Origin: Hofstenia miamia
Lineage: Eukaryota; Xenacoelomorpha; Acoela
Reading direction: 5' to 3'
NCBI GenBank assembly: GCA_004352715.1
Contig: SCFE01000014.1
Coordinates: forward strand, 1,243,402-1,307,401
DNA: 64,000 nucleotides
Shown: piece after piece, positions 1 to 11,220 of the stretch
How the letters are laid out: the number at the start of each line of letters is the position of its first letter
Position numbering within the stretch: the stretch's first letter is position 1
Translations under genes and position numbers: made by a program
Notes under the pieces: model-generated
The model's database searches: none
What the model saw: only the letters and a program-made list of their open reading frames with translations
Told to the model about the DNA's origin: nothing

Positions 1-300
1 AGACGTCGCAAAATGTTGCATTTTTTGATGGCACCAACGATGGACCAACCGTTGGGCCAACATTGTGCGATTATTGCAAGCCAACAGTTGGCCCAACGTC
101 GAACAGCCAACTGAAAGCCAACCGTTGGCCAGACGTCGCAAAATGTTGCATTTTTTGATGGCACCAACGATGGACAAACCGTTGGGCCAACGTTGTACGA
201 CTGTCAGCCAACTGTTGGCTTAATGTCGAAATGTTTACTGGGACAGGTGTTCCACCGGTTTTGCAACTGTTGGGCCACAGGTGTTCCACCAGTGGTTGGC
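1..300. repeat. Tandem repeat rich in CCAAC/GTTGG palindromes
   Basis: A unit of about 130 bp beginning AGACGTCGCAAAATGTTGC at position 1 starts again at 131. The second copy is nearly identical for about 80 bp, then diverges. The unit is full of inverted words such as CCAACAGTTGG and AACCGTTGGGCC, so single strands could fold into many short hairpins. A second short direct repeat, CAGGTGTTCCACC, occurs near 245 and 279. The base composition is clearly more GC-rich than the flank. The short open frames here run through palindromic repeat on both strands and are not credible genes. It is probably the end of a non-autonomous transposon or a satellite cut by the window edge. Confidence 0.7.
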
Positions 301-1193
301 TACATGGGTATATATCAATGTATGTATATAGTGCTTACATCAAACTTCTGTTTTTCATCTATGAGAAACCATTATGAAATAAATTTTTTTGATAAGAGCT
401 TAAAAAGCCCAATTGACATATTTTGTGAACGATTATAATAAACCCGTGTTTTTGAGATAATTTTAACTGTATATTTATTTCATTAAATAATTGTAGTTCA
501 TTCGTAGTTAATTCAAATAATGCGGAAATCCAATTTATATTCTTTTAAATCATCCCTATATTATTCAACATTTGATTTCGAATAAAACTAAACAACTAAT
601 AGAAATATAAGAAGGCGTTTCGAAATATTGATTGTTTAAAGAAATAACTAGCTTAATAAACAGAAGATGGCCGACTTGCAGTCGTCAGCTAATGTCTGTT
701 AATGTTTACAGCAGAACATTTTCGTTGCTTAACATAACAGTTCTGATTAATTGTAGAAGTATTCAAATTTATTATGAAATTTTGTCAATTCCCCAAATGC
801 AATTAAAAGAGTTAACTTAATTTGGATATTTATTTTAATTTGTTGAAGGCTTTTCGTCATTTCTTAAATGGTTGTACTTTTTTGCGTTTCTCTAGACACT
901 TGGGGTCAATATTAGCATTTGGTCCGGATCACTTTGCCAAAAGTTTGTCTTAGGCTCTAGTTCAGCTCAATCAGGGTACCGAAAAGATAACCTTAATCTT
1001 TTCCTTGTTTGGGCCAGCGACCGGGATTCGTTAGCGTCTGTAATTTTGCTATCATGAATCAAGTTAGAATTATTTAATTCATAACGAAAATATACAATGT
1101 AACTAAATATAGCCAACTAAAATATGAAGCTGAAGCTTAACACATCAAAGTAACAAGTGAAATTAATACTAAATGTATTATTTTTAAACCAAT
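301..1193. other. AT-rich DNA, no gene seen
   Basis: No coding signal is visible on either strand. A slightly GC-richer patch at about 895-1035 stands out from the AT-rich surroundings and may be an old short interspersed element, but no tRNA-like A or B box could be identified with confidence. Confidence 0.5.
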
Positions 1194-1214
1194 AATATAT
1201 ATATATATATATAT
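1194..1214. repeat. (TA)n microsatellite
   Basis: About ten uninterrupted AT units. Confidence 0.9.
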
Positions 1215-1215
1215 A

Positions 1216-1886
1216 AGTTTTTATTTGTGAAGTATAAACTGACAACTGCTTTGGAGTAGGAGCAATTATTTCTTGGTTCACAGCAAATTTTCGGTTTTAT
1301 CCAAGAATTGAAGAATTTTGGTGTCACTGCATGCCCTTTGGGAGAGATTGTTTTTGCAAGTAAGGAATGTGAAGGTTTCTAGTTCGGTAGTCATAGCATT
1401 TTTGTATTCAATGTACTTTAGATCATTAGATGATTTTGGTAGAGCAACAGATTGACGAAGGTTATTCATCCTGCACTGAAAAATATTGTAGAATTTTCGG
1501 TAAAATTTTTGGCTTTTGAGTGCCACCATTAATGTCATTTAGTTTTGATATTACTTGTATGTCTGTCATCTTACCTGGATCTTTTACACCTGGACGGATC
1601 ATTTTTATGATTTCCACACATTTTCAGACATCATAGAGTTTGGTGTCTTCTTTCCATAGGTTTGCTCAGATCAAGTCGTTGGCTCTGGCAAATGGAGTAT
1701 AGTTTTTGACTTTTAGTTGCTGTATTGTATCTTTCATTTCCATTATTTTTTTTTAATAGGTTCGCCTTTTTGGTAGATTTTTTAGTCAATTAGTAAACTA
1801 TTTTGTTTGTTGCGTCTATTAGGATTTCTACTACCTTTTTATATTATTCAGATTTTTTAAATTCCAGTATTTTGGTAGCATTGTTG
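1216..1886. other. Unrecognised, possibly decayed coding repeat (minus)
   Basis: The minus strand has a short open stretch at 1278-1538 and a base composition (T- and G-rich on the plus strand, few TA runs) more like old coding DNA than the AT-rich spacers elsewhere. No domain was recognised. It runs directly into the inserted mariner fragment at 1903 and may be part of the same repeat-derived block that continues to about 3.1 kb. Confidence 0.3.
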
Positions 1887-1902
1887 TTATCCTTACAGTA
1901 TG

Positions 1903-2180
1903 GCCATTATTGGCCAACACGCAGCAATGCGATTTGGTATTGACTCGACCAGCTTTCTACAATAATCATCAGTAATCTCTGTGCACTATACTACTTTAAT
2001 TTGCTCCTTCAGATCGTCGAGTGATGTGCATTGGCGCTTCCTCAGACAGTTTTTGCAGTGATGTCAGCAATTTTCTATGACTTTGAAGTCTGGGGAGTTT
2101 CCCGGGCAGTTCTCAAGCAGCCGAAAGTCTTGTGATGAAATCCGCTGTTTCACAACTTTGGTTGTGTGGCAAGAAGCACC
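1903..2180 (-). mobile_element. Truncated mariner/Tc1 transposase fragment (copy 1)
   Basis: This segment is nearly identical to 7505-7783, with only a handful of differences seen by eye. It encodes the same C-terminal part of a Tc1/mariner transposase on the minus strand, including the region around the last catalytic acidic residue. It has lost everything upstream of the second catalytic position. A 17-bp direct repeat, TTATCCTTACAGTATGG, lies at 1887-1903 and again at 2184-2200, and an ambiguous base (N) sits at 2181 exactly at the right junction. It may be a true insertion with a long duplication, or an assembly join made by inserting a repeat read. Confidence 0.8.
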
Positions 2181-3125
2181 NTCTTATCCTTACAGTATGG
2201 GGTAATGACAGGTAGTGCCATGATATGTGGAGGGAAAAAAAATGCATTGCTACTTTTTTTTCAGTTTTAGCTAGTTTCCATGGGTAGACGTGATTTTAGC
2301 ATTACTGAAGGATATTGGGTAATTGCACAGTTTAGGATTGATTTCATTGAGCAGTTGCAGGGAGCAAATTTTCTTTAGATGCGCCTTCTGTTTGCATTTG
2401 GGACGCAATTAGGTGCTGTTGCATTATATATCAAAAGCTGTCTGTTTATGGGACACATAAGAATTCCAGTTCCATTTTTTTCAAGAAGTGCATTGCAATG
2501 AGTTCAACATCTAAGATTTTTGAGTATTTTTGAGTTACAGAAGTTATGCTGATTTGATGCTTATTGTTGAGGATTGATTTCTCCATAAGTAAGTCTTGAT
2601 CCTCAGCACATGTCCACTTATGTGTTGTAATAATCTCATTCTTTGTGATTTTTTGTTAATCACTTTGTCTATTTCAGCTTGTATGCAGGAAGACATTTCT
2701 AGAAAGTTGATGTTGAGTAACTCTTCCTCTTCTCTTATTTGCAATGCGGGTCTTGCTTTGAGGTCGATTATCTTGTAGATTAATAGCAGTTTTCAGCATC
2801 AGTTGTTTCAGTGTTGACATGTATTGAGCTGAATGAGTATTCTGGATAGCATTGACAAAAATACATAAAAAGTTTGATGTTTTTGTCAAAGATGTTATTC
2901 TTACATTTTGTAAGGTGCTCTTTAGTACTGTGGGGTTTATGGTGAAGTAATAATTCCGTACAGAGTGATAAATTTTTGTTGCTATAAACTCTGAAGTGAG
3001 TTTCTGAGGTAGTGCTCCACATGTTTTTTTTGTATTGAATTAAAAAATATCTGTTTTGCTCATGAATACTTCGTTTATTTTGAATCATAAGAGGGAGATA
3101 CAACTGAATGGGTTCTTGAAGTTGC
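2181..3125 (-). other. Unrecognised decayed coding-like DNA
   Basis: Several overlapping minus-strand open stretches (2544-2744, 2674-2889, 2780-3103) occur in different frames, as expected of an old protein-coding repeat broken by frameshifts. The conceptual residues are polar with some leucine-rich stretches. I could not assign a family; a transposase (for example hAT-like) is only a guess. It lies between two Tc1-type fragments, which supports a mobile-element origin. Confidence 0.3.
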
Positions 3126-3127
3126 AG

Positions 3128-3760
3128 ACTTTAAAGGGGAATTTTTTAAAGCAATTTTCCTTCTTTCTTTAATGGGTGGTGCTGGTATGAATGGTTTTAA
3201 TAAGAGCCAGTTTTTAAGTACCTTTGGTCAATGCTCTTTCCAACTGGTCTTCACACATGTTGATGATGAGAGGTAAGTTGCTGGAAGGTGCGTTCATCTG
3301 AAAATAACACTTTGTTCCAATCATCAACAGTCCATGCTTGATGGGTTCAAGTGAATTTTAATCTTTTTTTCTTTATGGCTGGAGTCAGTTTTGGTTTTTT
3401 TGGCTGATTTTATCTTTCCAAGTGTAGCTTTTCTTGTTTCAAATGCCACAAGATGCTGCTCAGGCTTTCCTTTTGAAGTAAGTTAGCTTGAACTTTCTTG
3501 CAAAAACTAGTAGGGGATCATGAAACTGTGAATTTTATCATATTATCATATTATCTCTGCCAGAAGTTTTTCTTGGTTGCCCACTTCTTTTCTTGTTTGC
3601 ATAACAACTGTATTTTTCAAAATTACAGATAGCAGTGCATACAGCTGTCTTGCTACAACCCATCCTCACAGGTATACAGTGCTTGGAATATTTCTTTTTA
3701 TGTAATGTCATATTTTTCTCTACTGAACATTTGAAAGTAAAGCTTTTCCCCATATTTCAT
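3128..3760 (-). pseudogene. Tc1-like transposase, N-terminal half, broken
   Basis: On the minus strand, residues encoded near 3538-3590 read as the GQPRKT motif and following residues that link the two helix-turn-helix domains of Tc1 transposases. Further downstream (about 3240-3340) another frame reads WNKVLFSDERTF, the standard context of the first catalytic Asp. Next come residues resembling the RRPxGxR stretch that follows it. The parts are in different frames and the C-terminal half with the second Asp and the Glu is absent, so it cannot make an active enzyme. It is distinct from the mariner copies at 1903 and 7505. No inverted ends were found. Confidence 0.75.
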
Positions 3761-3854
3761 AAAGCACTAGTAAGAGCAATTTGTAACCTTTCCTTCCAAG
3801 TGTGATCAAGCAAATGATGGATTAATACAGCACTGAGATACAATACAACTTACA

Positions 3855-4408
3855 GTTACTAAATGTACAGTAGAGATAACCTCTTTTTAGTGAAATAAGG
3901 AAAATAATAAGAGCTGTCTTAAACTTTTGCAAATGAGTGTAGTTGTTGTCAATTTCAGAGGCATAGTTTCTGAATACCATACTGATTGGAAATGGAGCTT
4001 CATATCCATAGAGTGCTCTGTAAGGTGTTAGCTTAGTTATCCCATGCAATGAAGCATCACACAAATATTCAATGATTATTAGGGCTTCTTGCCAATCTTT
4101 TCCTCTGATGTTGCTGAGAGTTGTTTGTAAAAGTTTTAAGGGGGTTCTGTTGAGGTGTTCCGCTGTGCCATTGGCATTTTTGTTAGATATTGGAACAGCT
4201 TTGTTTTGATTTGTCTTCCTTAATCTGAAATTAGTGTCTCCATAGGACCAAATACACAGATCAAATTATTTGTCACTGCTTCTGTGGTAGTAGAGACTCT
4301 TATATTTTGAACTACTATCACTTTATATTTAGTGAAATTATCAACAAAAATTTGATCTATAACTAACCATGTAATACCACTGGGATTAAAGCATTCCAAT
4401 CTTGACAT
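3855..4408 (-). pseudogene. Ty3/gypsy integrase remnant
   Basis: The integrase catalytic core is readable on the minus strand in pieces. The upstream part (4220-4408) carries the second-strand region, ending in FGPMETLISD, equivalent to the usual FGxPxxLxSDxG with the second catalytic Asp. Next comes a stretch with NGTAEHLNRT, the usual NGxxERxNRT with the catalytic Glu, and then DWQEAL. The piece at 3822-4064 gives LTPYRALYGYEAPFPI, the strongly conserved end of the core. Stops and a frame change between the pieces make it non-functional. The LYGYEAPFPI block is what distinguishes it from Tc1 or retroviral-like relatives. Confidence 0.8.
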
Positions 4409-5039
4409 TAAACTTTATAAAACGGTTTTCTATTTACATCAAATACTTGGTATTATATACACAATTATTATCAACATATTTACAAATATATGTTTAAAAT
4501 CTGAAAACAGTTAGACTGGCTGACAAAAACAATGCTTACTTTGTGCTCTTCTGAATATTGCAATTTTGGAGAACATGTTGTCAAAAATCTGTGTTATTCA
4601 AGGTCCCACAATATGAATTTACCAACCTAACAGCTCTACTGTTCATATCATGCAACATTAGGAGCTCACTCTAGCTCACTTTGGTTGAGATTCATTTCAA
4701 ACTCATTTCAAAGAGACATCAGGTTAAAATACCTGACTCATGCCAACAAGTTTTCACCTGTTGAATACTAGGAAAAAACCATTTGATCACACCACTTTAC
4801 AATAAGTTAAAGAGAAATTGATGTCTACCCTGATTCAATCTTGAACTGTGCAAATATTATTGAGTAACATAATATTCTTTGAATGAATTCCATATGGGTT
4901 CTGGTTAATGTATTCATCTTAGATTTTTTCAATTAATTAATTGCCAGTAATGAGGTTTGGTTCAAATGTTTTAAATTGAAACAAATTCAGATGATTTACT
5001 GGGTTGAGTTGCTAGAGAGATGCAGATGTTGTTGTCTTC

Positions 5040-5400
5040 TTTTACAGTTAATGTTTTTGTTCCAAAATCAATCAAGCAGTTGTCTTTGGACTAAAAGTCC
5101 TTTCCAATTATTATTTCATAAGGTAGAGCATTGTAATGGGTGTTCATAATGTGAACATCTTGTACGAATATTATGTGTTGTATAGATATGGTGTATCTTT
5201 GATTACTCCTTTAAGATTGACATAATTGCCAAACGCATTGATAAGATGTGAATTGTAGTTCTCCATATCATTTCATGTCCATCCAATTTCATTAGTGCAA
5301 CTCTTGGACGTGATAGTTACTGATGTTCAGTATCCACTGTGGCATTTAAGTTGATACTATTTATTGTTATGGGTATCAGATTTATTTCTGTAAGATCTAA
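5040..5400 (-). pseudogene. Retropepsin (aspartic protease) remnant of the gypsy element
   Basis: A minus-strand frame reads INLNATVDTEHQ followed by a stop. This matches the usual retropepsin start (hydrophobic strand, then the DTG active site), with Glu in place of the catalytic-loop Gly. About 200 bp downstream a different frame reads LPYEIIIGKDFL, matching the conserved second part of retroelement proteases (IILGxDFL). The two halves are out of frame. It lies between the gag and integrase remnants, as expected. Confidence 0.6.
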
Positions 5401-5959
5401 AACAACAAAAAAGTTGCCATTTGAGGACGCTGCCCTTGTCAGTTTAAATCTTCTTCAGTTCCTTCTAGGATTGGTTCTGCATCCTCATCAGTGTGGAAGC
5501 CATCATCACACATTGTGTAGATAACACTTTGACTTTTTGCATTGTATTTTAGTTTGGACAATGGTTTGGGTTGTAAAGCAGATTCTATTTTAGTGTTCTT
5601 CATTTTCTGGCTAATGGTAAAAAGTGGTTTTGATATTGAGAAGCCAATTTCTCTTTGCACTTAGGAATTGTTCTCAAGACTGAGTTGTATGTTGATCCAT
5701 TCACTGATTAGAGTGTGTAATGAATCATTGATGGCTCACTTATTCTCAAAGCACCTTTTGAATATGGGTGGCATACCAGTATGAATAAAAAAGTATAGAT
5801 CTTGTTTGTAGTACCTGCCTTCTTGAACTGAAAGTTTTAGGGGATGATCAACTTAAAATATAGTTGGTAACGTCTTCATCATTCTACATTTTGGTAATTG
5901 AAAGGAGCATTTGATACTGCTTATGACTATTTTCATTGTTGAAATGTTAATTTTGAGCT

Positions 5960-6238
5960 TTAATAAGTAGATGCAGTGTTGAGACTCATGTATACTCTGA
6001 GAGCTCTGTCTTTTAGATAAAGAGGCAGTTGTGTAATATGCATTCTAAAGATGATGAGCCTCTCAGCAAAAGTTTGAGAGGTAACTGTAAATTTTGCTGT
6101 GAAATAATGCAGCATTTTTGGCAGTTTGATGTAAGTTGCCATCAGTATATTTGGTAACATTGATTTACATTTTGCTATTGTGGGATCAAAAGCCTGTTGT
6201 GATGTGACATCATTACTAAGTTGAGAGATATGGCGCAT
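5960..6238 (-). pseudogene. Gag capsid-like remnant of the gypsy element
   Basis: A 92-residue open stretch on the minus strand contains a helix-rich segment with FAERL and then LPLYLKDRALRVYMSL. This resembles the retrotransposon gag family, in which a conserved hydrophobic pattern is followed by LxGxAxxxY. No zinc knuckle was identified. A second short open stretch at 5439-5660 may be the gag-pol linker. Its position upstream of the protease and integrase remnants supports the call. Confidence 0.55.
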
Positions 6239-6442
6239 TCACTTCACAGTGTTGTGAAGTAGGGAAGCCTTTACATTATGGTTTTTAAACTAGTGAAGGT
6301 GGAGATGACAAGTTTCTCTGAGTTGGAGTTGCATTATTTTTCAAGAAAGTCTGGAGATTTTGGATGTTAGAATCAGTATAGTTTCTTAGCTCATTCATTT
6401 ACAGGGAGAGGTGTGTTTGTAGATCGTGCATTGCATTAGAGC

Positions 6443-7460
6443 TATATATATATATATATANNNNNNNNNNNNNNNNNNNNNNNNNNNNNNNNNNNNNNNN
6501 NNNNNNNNNNNNNNNNNNNNNNNNNNNNNNNNNNNNNNNNNNNNNNNNNNNNNNNNNNNNNNNNNNNNNNNNNNNNNNNNNNNNNNNNNNNNNNNNNNNN
6601 NNNNNNNNNNNNNNNNNNNNNNNNNNNNNNNNNNNNNNNNNNNNNNNNNNNNNNNNNNNNNNNNNNNNNNNNNNNNNNNNNNNNNNNNNNNNNNNNNNNN
6701 NNNNNNNNNNNNNNNNNNNNNNNNNNNNNNNNNNNNNNNNNNNNNNNNNNNNNNNNNNNNNNNNNNNNNNNNNNNNNNNNNNNNNNNNNNNNNNNNNNNN
6801 NNNNNNNNNNNNNNNNNNNNNNNNNNNNNNNNNNNNNNNNNNNNNNNNNNNNNNNNNNNNNNNNNNNNNNNNNNNNNNNNNNNNNNNNNNNNNNNNNNNN
6901 NNNNNNNNNNNNNNNNNNNNNNNNNNNNNNNNNNNNNNNNNNNNNNNNNNNNNNNNNNNNNNNNNNNNNNNNNNNNNNNNNNNNNNNNNNNNNNNNNNNN
7001 NNNNNNNNNNNNNNNNNNNNNNNNNNNNNNNNNNNNNNNNNNNNNNNNNNNNNNNNNNNNNNNNNNNNNNNNNNNNNNNNNNNNNNNNNNNNNNNNNNNN
7101 NNNNNNNNNNNNNNNNNNNNNNNNNNNNNNNNNNNNNNNNNNNNNNNNNNNNNNNNNNNNNNNNNNNNNNNNNNNNNNNNNNNNNNNNNNNNNNNNNNNN
7201 NNNNNNNNNNNNNNNNNNNNNNNNNNNNNNNNNNNNNNNNNNNNNNNNNNNNNNNNNNNNNNNNNNNNNNNNNNNNNNNNNNNNNNNNNNNNNNNNNNNN
7301 NNNNNNNNNNNNNNNNNNNNNNNNNNNNNNNNNNNNNNNNNNNNNNNNNNNNNNNNNNNNNNNNNNNNNNNNNNNNNNNNNNNNNNNNNNNNNNNNNNNN
7401 NNNNNNNNNNNNNNNNNNNNNNNNNNNNNNNNNNNNNNNNNNNNNNNNNNNNNNNNNNNN
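6443..7460. other. (TA)n tract running into a 1000-base assembly gap
   Basis: The sequence ends in a TA repeat at 6443-6460, then exactly 1000 unknown bases (6461-7460), a size commonly used as a placeholder. Nothing can be said about the content. Confidence 0.9.
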
Positions 7461-7466
7461 GTAAAT

Positions 7467-8546
7467 AGTTAATTCAGAAAAATTCACTAATATATTTTAT
7501 GTCCGCCATTATTGGCCAACACGCAGCAATGTGATTTGATATTGACTCGACCAGCTTTCTACAATAATCATCAGTAATCTCTGTGCACTATACTACTTTA
7601 ATTTGCTCCTTCAGATCGTCGAGTGATGTGCATTGGCGCTTCCTCAGACAGTTTTTGCAGTGATGTCAGCAATTTTCTATGACTTTGAAGTCTGGGGAGT
7701 TTCCCGGGCAGTTCTCAAGCAGCCGAAAGTCTTGTGATGAAATCCGCTGTTTCACAACTTTGGTGGTGTGGAAAGGAGCACCATTTCGTTGTAGTACAGA
7801 TGTTCCGCGAAGCTGCATAAACATGAGAACTTTCTCCTGAATTATTTTGAGGTAGACCTTGGCTGCGACTGTCTCGTTGTGAGGAACGAAATGCAGACCA
7901 GCACGCCCATTCACAGCTATAGCACCCCACATCATCACAGAAGGTGCTGAGCGGGCTGATTATTGTGTATAACATGTGTTGAATCTTTGGTTTCTTGGTC
8001 GTCGAACGTCTGGCCGGTATGATGTAAACTGGCAAATCTTGGATTTGTCACTAAACATTAGTTGATGCCACATCTCAGGGGTGTAGTGTTGGTATTGCCT
8101 GCAGAAGCGGAACTGGTCTCATATGTTCTTTGGAGACAATCGGGGTTTGACTGCCGGTTTGCACGATGGAAGGTCAAAGGTAGTATTAAATCGACGCCTA
8201 ATGGTGCTTGTTGATACATTTTGCACTACCGCACCTAGATTTGCTTTGACTTCAGAAGATGAAGAGAATGGTTGATTGACGACGTAATGGTGAATGAGAC
8301 AGTCAGTCTTAGGTGTTGTCACTTTTGGACTTCTAGACCGTTTGCAAGAGGAAAAATTTTGCAGTTGCTTATAGCGAGTAAAACTTCTGGATACCGAAGA
8401 TACTGACACGCCCATTCTAACAGCTATAGCATGATAATTGTACCCCTACTCGTACAAGATATGAATTTGAGCATGTTTTGTTGGTGAAATTTCACTATCA
8501 CAGACCATATTTCAAACTATAATGATAGTGCTTTTTCAGTGTAAAT
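7467..8546 (-). mobile_element. Mariner/Tc1-type transposon (copy 2), inactive
   Basis: This is the fullest copy of the mariner/Tc1 family also seen at 1903-2180. A minus-strand transposase relic occupies the middle. The outer 30 or so bases are weakly inverted: the left end near 7467-7500 and the complement of the right end near 8510-8546 share a TTCAGAAAAATTCACTA / ACTGAAAAAGCACTA type word. The left end is only a few bases from the assembly gap, so the true boundary is uncertain. Confidence 0.7.
7505..8415 (-). pseudogene. Mariner/Tc1 transposase pseudogene
   Basis: On the minus strand the N-terminal DNA-binding half is open at 8119-8415, with a helix-turn-helix and a basic SCKRSRSPK linker. 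A frame change then brings in LMFSDKSK around 8040-8060, the context of the first catalytic Asp. The catalytic half is open at 7666-7938: WGAIAVNG, then VLQRNGAPFHTTK where Tc1 enzymes have QDNAPCH. The second catalytic Asp is therefore replaced by Asn. It ends with SPDFKVIENCW, which keeps the last acidic residue. Frame breaks plus the lost Asp make it inactive. Identification as Tc1/mariner superfamily is firm; the subfamily is not. Confidence 0.85.
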
Positions 8547-8626
8547 GTATTTTGTGTAAATCTAAAGTTGTGTTAATTTGATTTGCTAAATGAATCTGTT
8601 GTAAATTCTAAGAAAAAATTGGGAAT

Positions 8627-9601
8627 NNNNNNNNNNNNNNNNNNNNNNNNNNNNNNNNNNNNNNNNNNNNNNNNNNNNNNNNNNNNNNNNNNNNNNNNNN
8701 NNNNNNNNNNNNNNNNNNNNNNNNNNNNNNNNNNNNNNNNNNNNNNNNNNNNNNNNNNNNNNNNNNNNNNNNNNNNNNNNNNNNNNNNNNNNNNNNNNNN
8801 NNNNNNNNNNNNNNNNNNNNNNNNNNNNNNNNNNNNNNNNNNNNNNNNNNNNNNNNNNNNNNNNNNNNNNNNNNNNNNNNNNNNNNNNNNNNNNNNNNNN
8901 NNNNNNNNNNNNNNNNNNNNNNNNNNNNNNNNNNNNNNNNNNNNNNNNNNNNNNNNNNNNNNNNNNNNNNNNNNNNNNNNNNNNNNNNNNNNNNNNNNNN
9001 NNNNNNNNNNNNNNNNNNNNNNNNNNNNNNNNNNNNNNNNNNNNNNNNNNNNNNNNNNNNNNNNNNNNNNNNNNNNNNNNNNNNNNNNNNNNNNNNNNNN
9101 NNNNNNNNNNNNNNNNNNNNNNNNNNNNNNNNNNNNNNNNNNNNNNNNNNNNNNNNNNNNNNNNNNNNNNNNNNNNNNNNNNNNNNNNNNNNNNNNNNNN
9201 NNNNNNNNNNNNNNNNNNNNNNNNNNNNNNNNNNNNNNNNNNNNNNNNNNNNNNNNNNNNNNNNNNNNNNNNNNNNNNNNNNNNNNNNNNNNNNNNNNNN
9301 NNNNNNNNNNNNNNNNNNNNNNNNNNNNNNNNNNNNNNNNNNNNNNNNNNNNNNNNNNNNNNNNNNNNNNNNNNNNNNNNNNNNNNNNNNNNNNNNNNNN
9401 NNNNNNNNNNNNNNNNNNNNNNNNNNNNNNNNNNNNNNNNNNNNNNNNNNNNNNNNNNNNNNNNNNNNNNNNNNNNNNNNNNNNNNNNNNNNNNNNNNNN
9501 NNNNNNNNNNNNNNNNNNNNNNNNNNNNNNNNNNNNNNNNNNNNNNNNNNNNNNNNNNNNNNNNNNNNNNNNNNNNNNNNNNNNNNNNNNNNNNNNNNNN
9601 N
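8627..9601. other. Assembly gap (975 unknown bases)
   Basis: Unknown bases only. A (TA)n tract begins 25 bases after the gap. Confidence 0.95.
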
Positions 9602-9621
9602 ATATGAATATTTTGACACTT

Positions 9622-9628
<7 letters not shown>

Positions 9629-9655
<27 letters not shown>
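9629..9655. repeat. (TA)n microsatellite next to gap
   Basis: About 13 TA units, just right of the 8627-9601 gap. Confidence 0.9.
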
Positions 9656-9656
<1 letters not shown>

Positions 9657-9658
<2 letters not shown>

Positions 9659-11220
9659 CCAATATAATTTTCCATGTATTTTTATTTCACAAGTAATAGA
9701 TGCTTGTAAGCTTACTTGTAAGCTTAAGGTGTGTTTGCAATGCCAAATACCCAAACGTCATGAAGTCATTGTGCATGCAGCTGCTAGTTTTTTTAAAATA
9801 AATTTGAAAACGTCAAAAATCTACGCTTGTAGTTAATATGAGGGTCATAAGTTTATAATAAAAATGATTTGCTCCTTAGCAACAGAAATTGAAGAGTTTC
9901 GGATAGTGTTCAGTAGTTTTCAGTCAAAACTAAAACTAGAACCGTGGAAAAAATTTAAATATGAGCTTTTCAATGTTAGCAGCCACTTTGGCATCGTTAT
10001 TTCCAAGTAGAAAAGTAATTTCGTTTTACTTGATTAACAACTTAGCTTTGTATTATGAAAATAAACTCTAAAAAGGCTATTTTCTCTTGAATATACTAAT
10101 AACGCGGTTTCGAGCTGCAAAATACTGTCAACGAATTCGAGCTTATTGGGGTTTGTTATTTCTTACTTTTGAATTGCAATATAATATTATTTGATTGAAT
10201 TTCGATTCTTTCTGAATATCAATTGAACTTGTGAATTTTTTAGCAACGCGTTTTGACTCAAAGTTATGCTGTGCAAATAAAAGCAACTATTAAAAACGTT
10301 TTTTATTTTCGGTCAAATTGCAAAATTGAGCATTACTCTATTTTACACAGGTCTGGAAGCAAGTCGACCCGTGGGTCGGTAGGGTTGTGTCAACCTTATC
10401 GGCGAGTTGGCCAACGTCTTAGGATTCAGCATATACGCATATACATCCATTGAAATTGAACTGAACACATATATTTTAGTTGAAATGATCGGATCCTACG
10501 TTAACCTTATTTCAATTGGATTTGTTACAATTATATTTAATATGATTTAAAATGACATAGAACAAGACTTAATTATATTATTATAACCCGGGTCAGGTCC
10601 GATCTGATGTTGCTTGGTGGGTTGAAGATCCGTTTCCAGATTTGATTGTACAATTTAAATGTTATTTGATGACATGAAAACAAAAAATATGAATAAACAA
10701 CAACAATGTGCTCAAAAACTCACATCAAGAACTTCAATTGATTATATTTATGGACTGGAACTCTGTAAAATTGGTAAACATAGGCAATATATGGCGGACT
10801 TATGTAAAGCAAGTAGCTTAGCTTAGCACAACAAAATGTAATTCAAAATTTAAATTAATTATCCATGGTGTCCTTAGCAACTTCGTTTAAGTTGTGGACG
10901 ATTTCGCATATTTGGGATATCAAAGAATAAAGATAGACCCCTTTTACAATTGCAAGGTAGTGCTCAATAACATTTCCTGTTAATTCTGATTAGAAGAGGG
11001 TAGTGATATTCAAGTCCCACACAACAAGGATGAAATCACTGTTCACTGTGTGAATTTACAAAAGTTCTCAATGAGAACAATTCCTTCTACGGTTTAATAA
11101 GATATAATAATAAGAGTCAAAAGCAATTTATTGCAAAAAATCTTTGGTACAAGACTATAAACTAAAAACTATTTACAAAATAATAGTAACATATCCATAT
11201 ATAATTGTGTGGTGTGTGTT
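9657..11220. other. AT-rich DNA without genes; one GGGTCGG-type island
   Basis: No gene seen. Position 9700-9727 holds a doubled CTTGTAAGCTTA word. A GC-richer island at about 10345-10415 reads TCGACCCGTGGGTCGG followed by TGTCAACC, and another at 10587-10635 has CCGGGTCAGGTCCGATC. Similar islands recur at 17.05, 17.38, 35.2, 41.8 and 52.2 kb. Confidence 0.5.

Larger units (their letters stand above)
3822..6238 (-). mobile_element. Decayed Ty3/gypsy-type LTR retrotransposon, internal part
   Basis: Three regions of a Ty3/gypsy retrotransposon lie in the expected order on the minus strand: gag (5960-6238), protease (about 5040-5400) and integrase (3855-4408). Only about 600 bp separates the protease from the integrase. 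No reverse transcriptase or RNase H was recognised there, so the central pol region has been deleted or has decayed past recognition. Every part carries stops or frameshifts. No long terminal repeats were found. The element lies between Tc1/mariner relics, so this 8-kb stretch is a nest of insertions. Confidence 0.7.
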
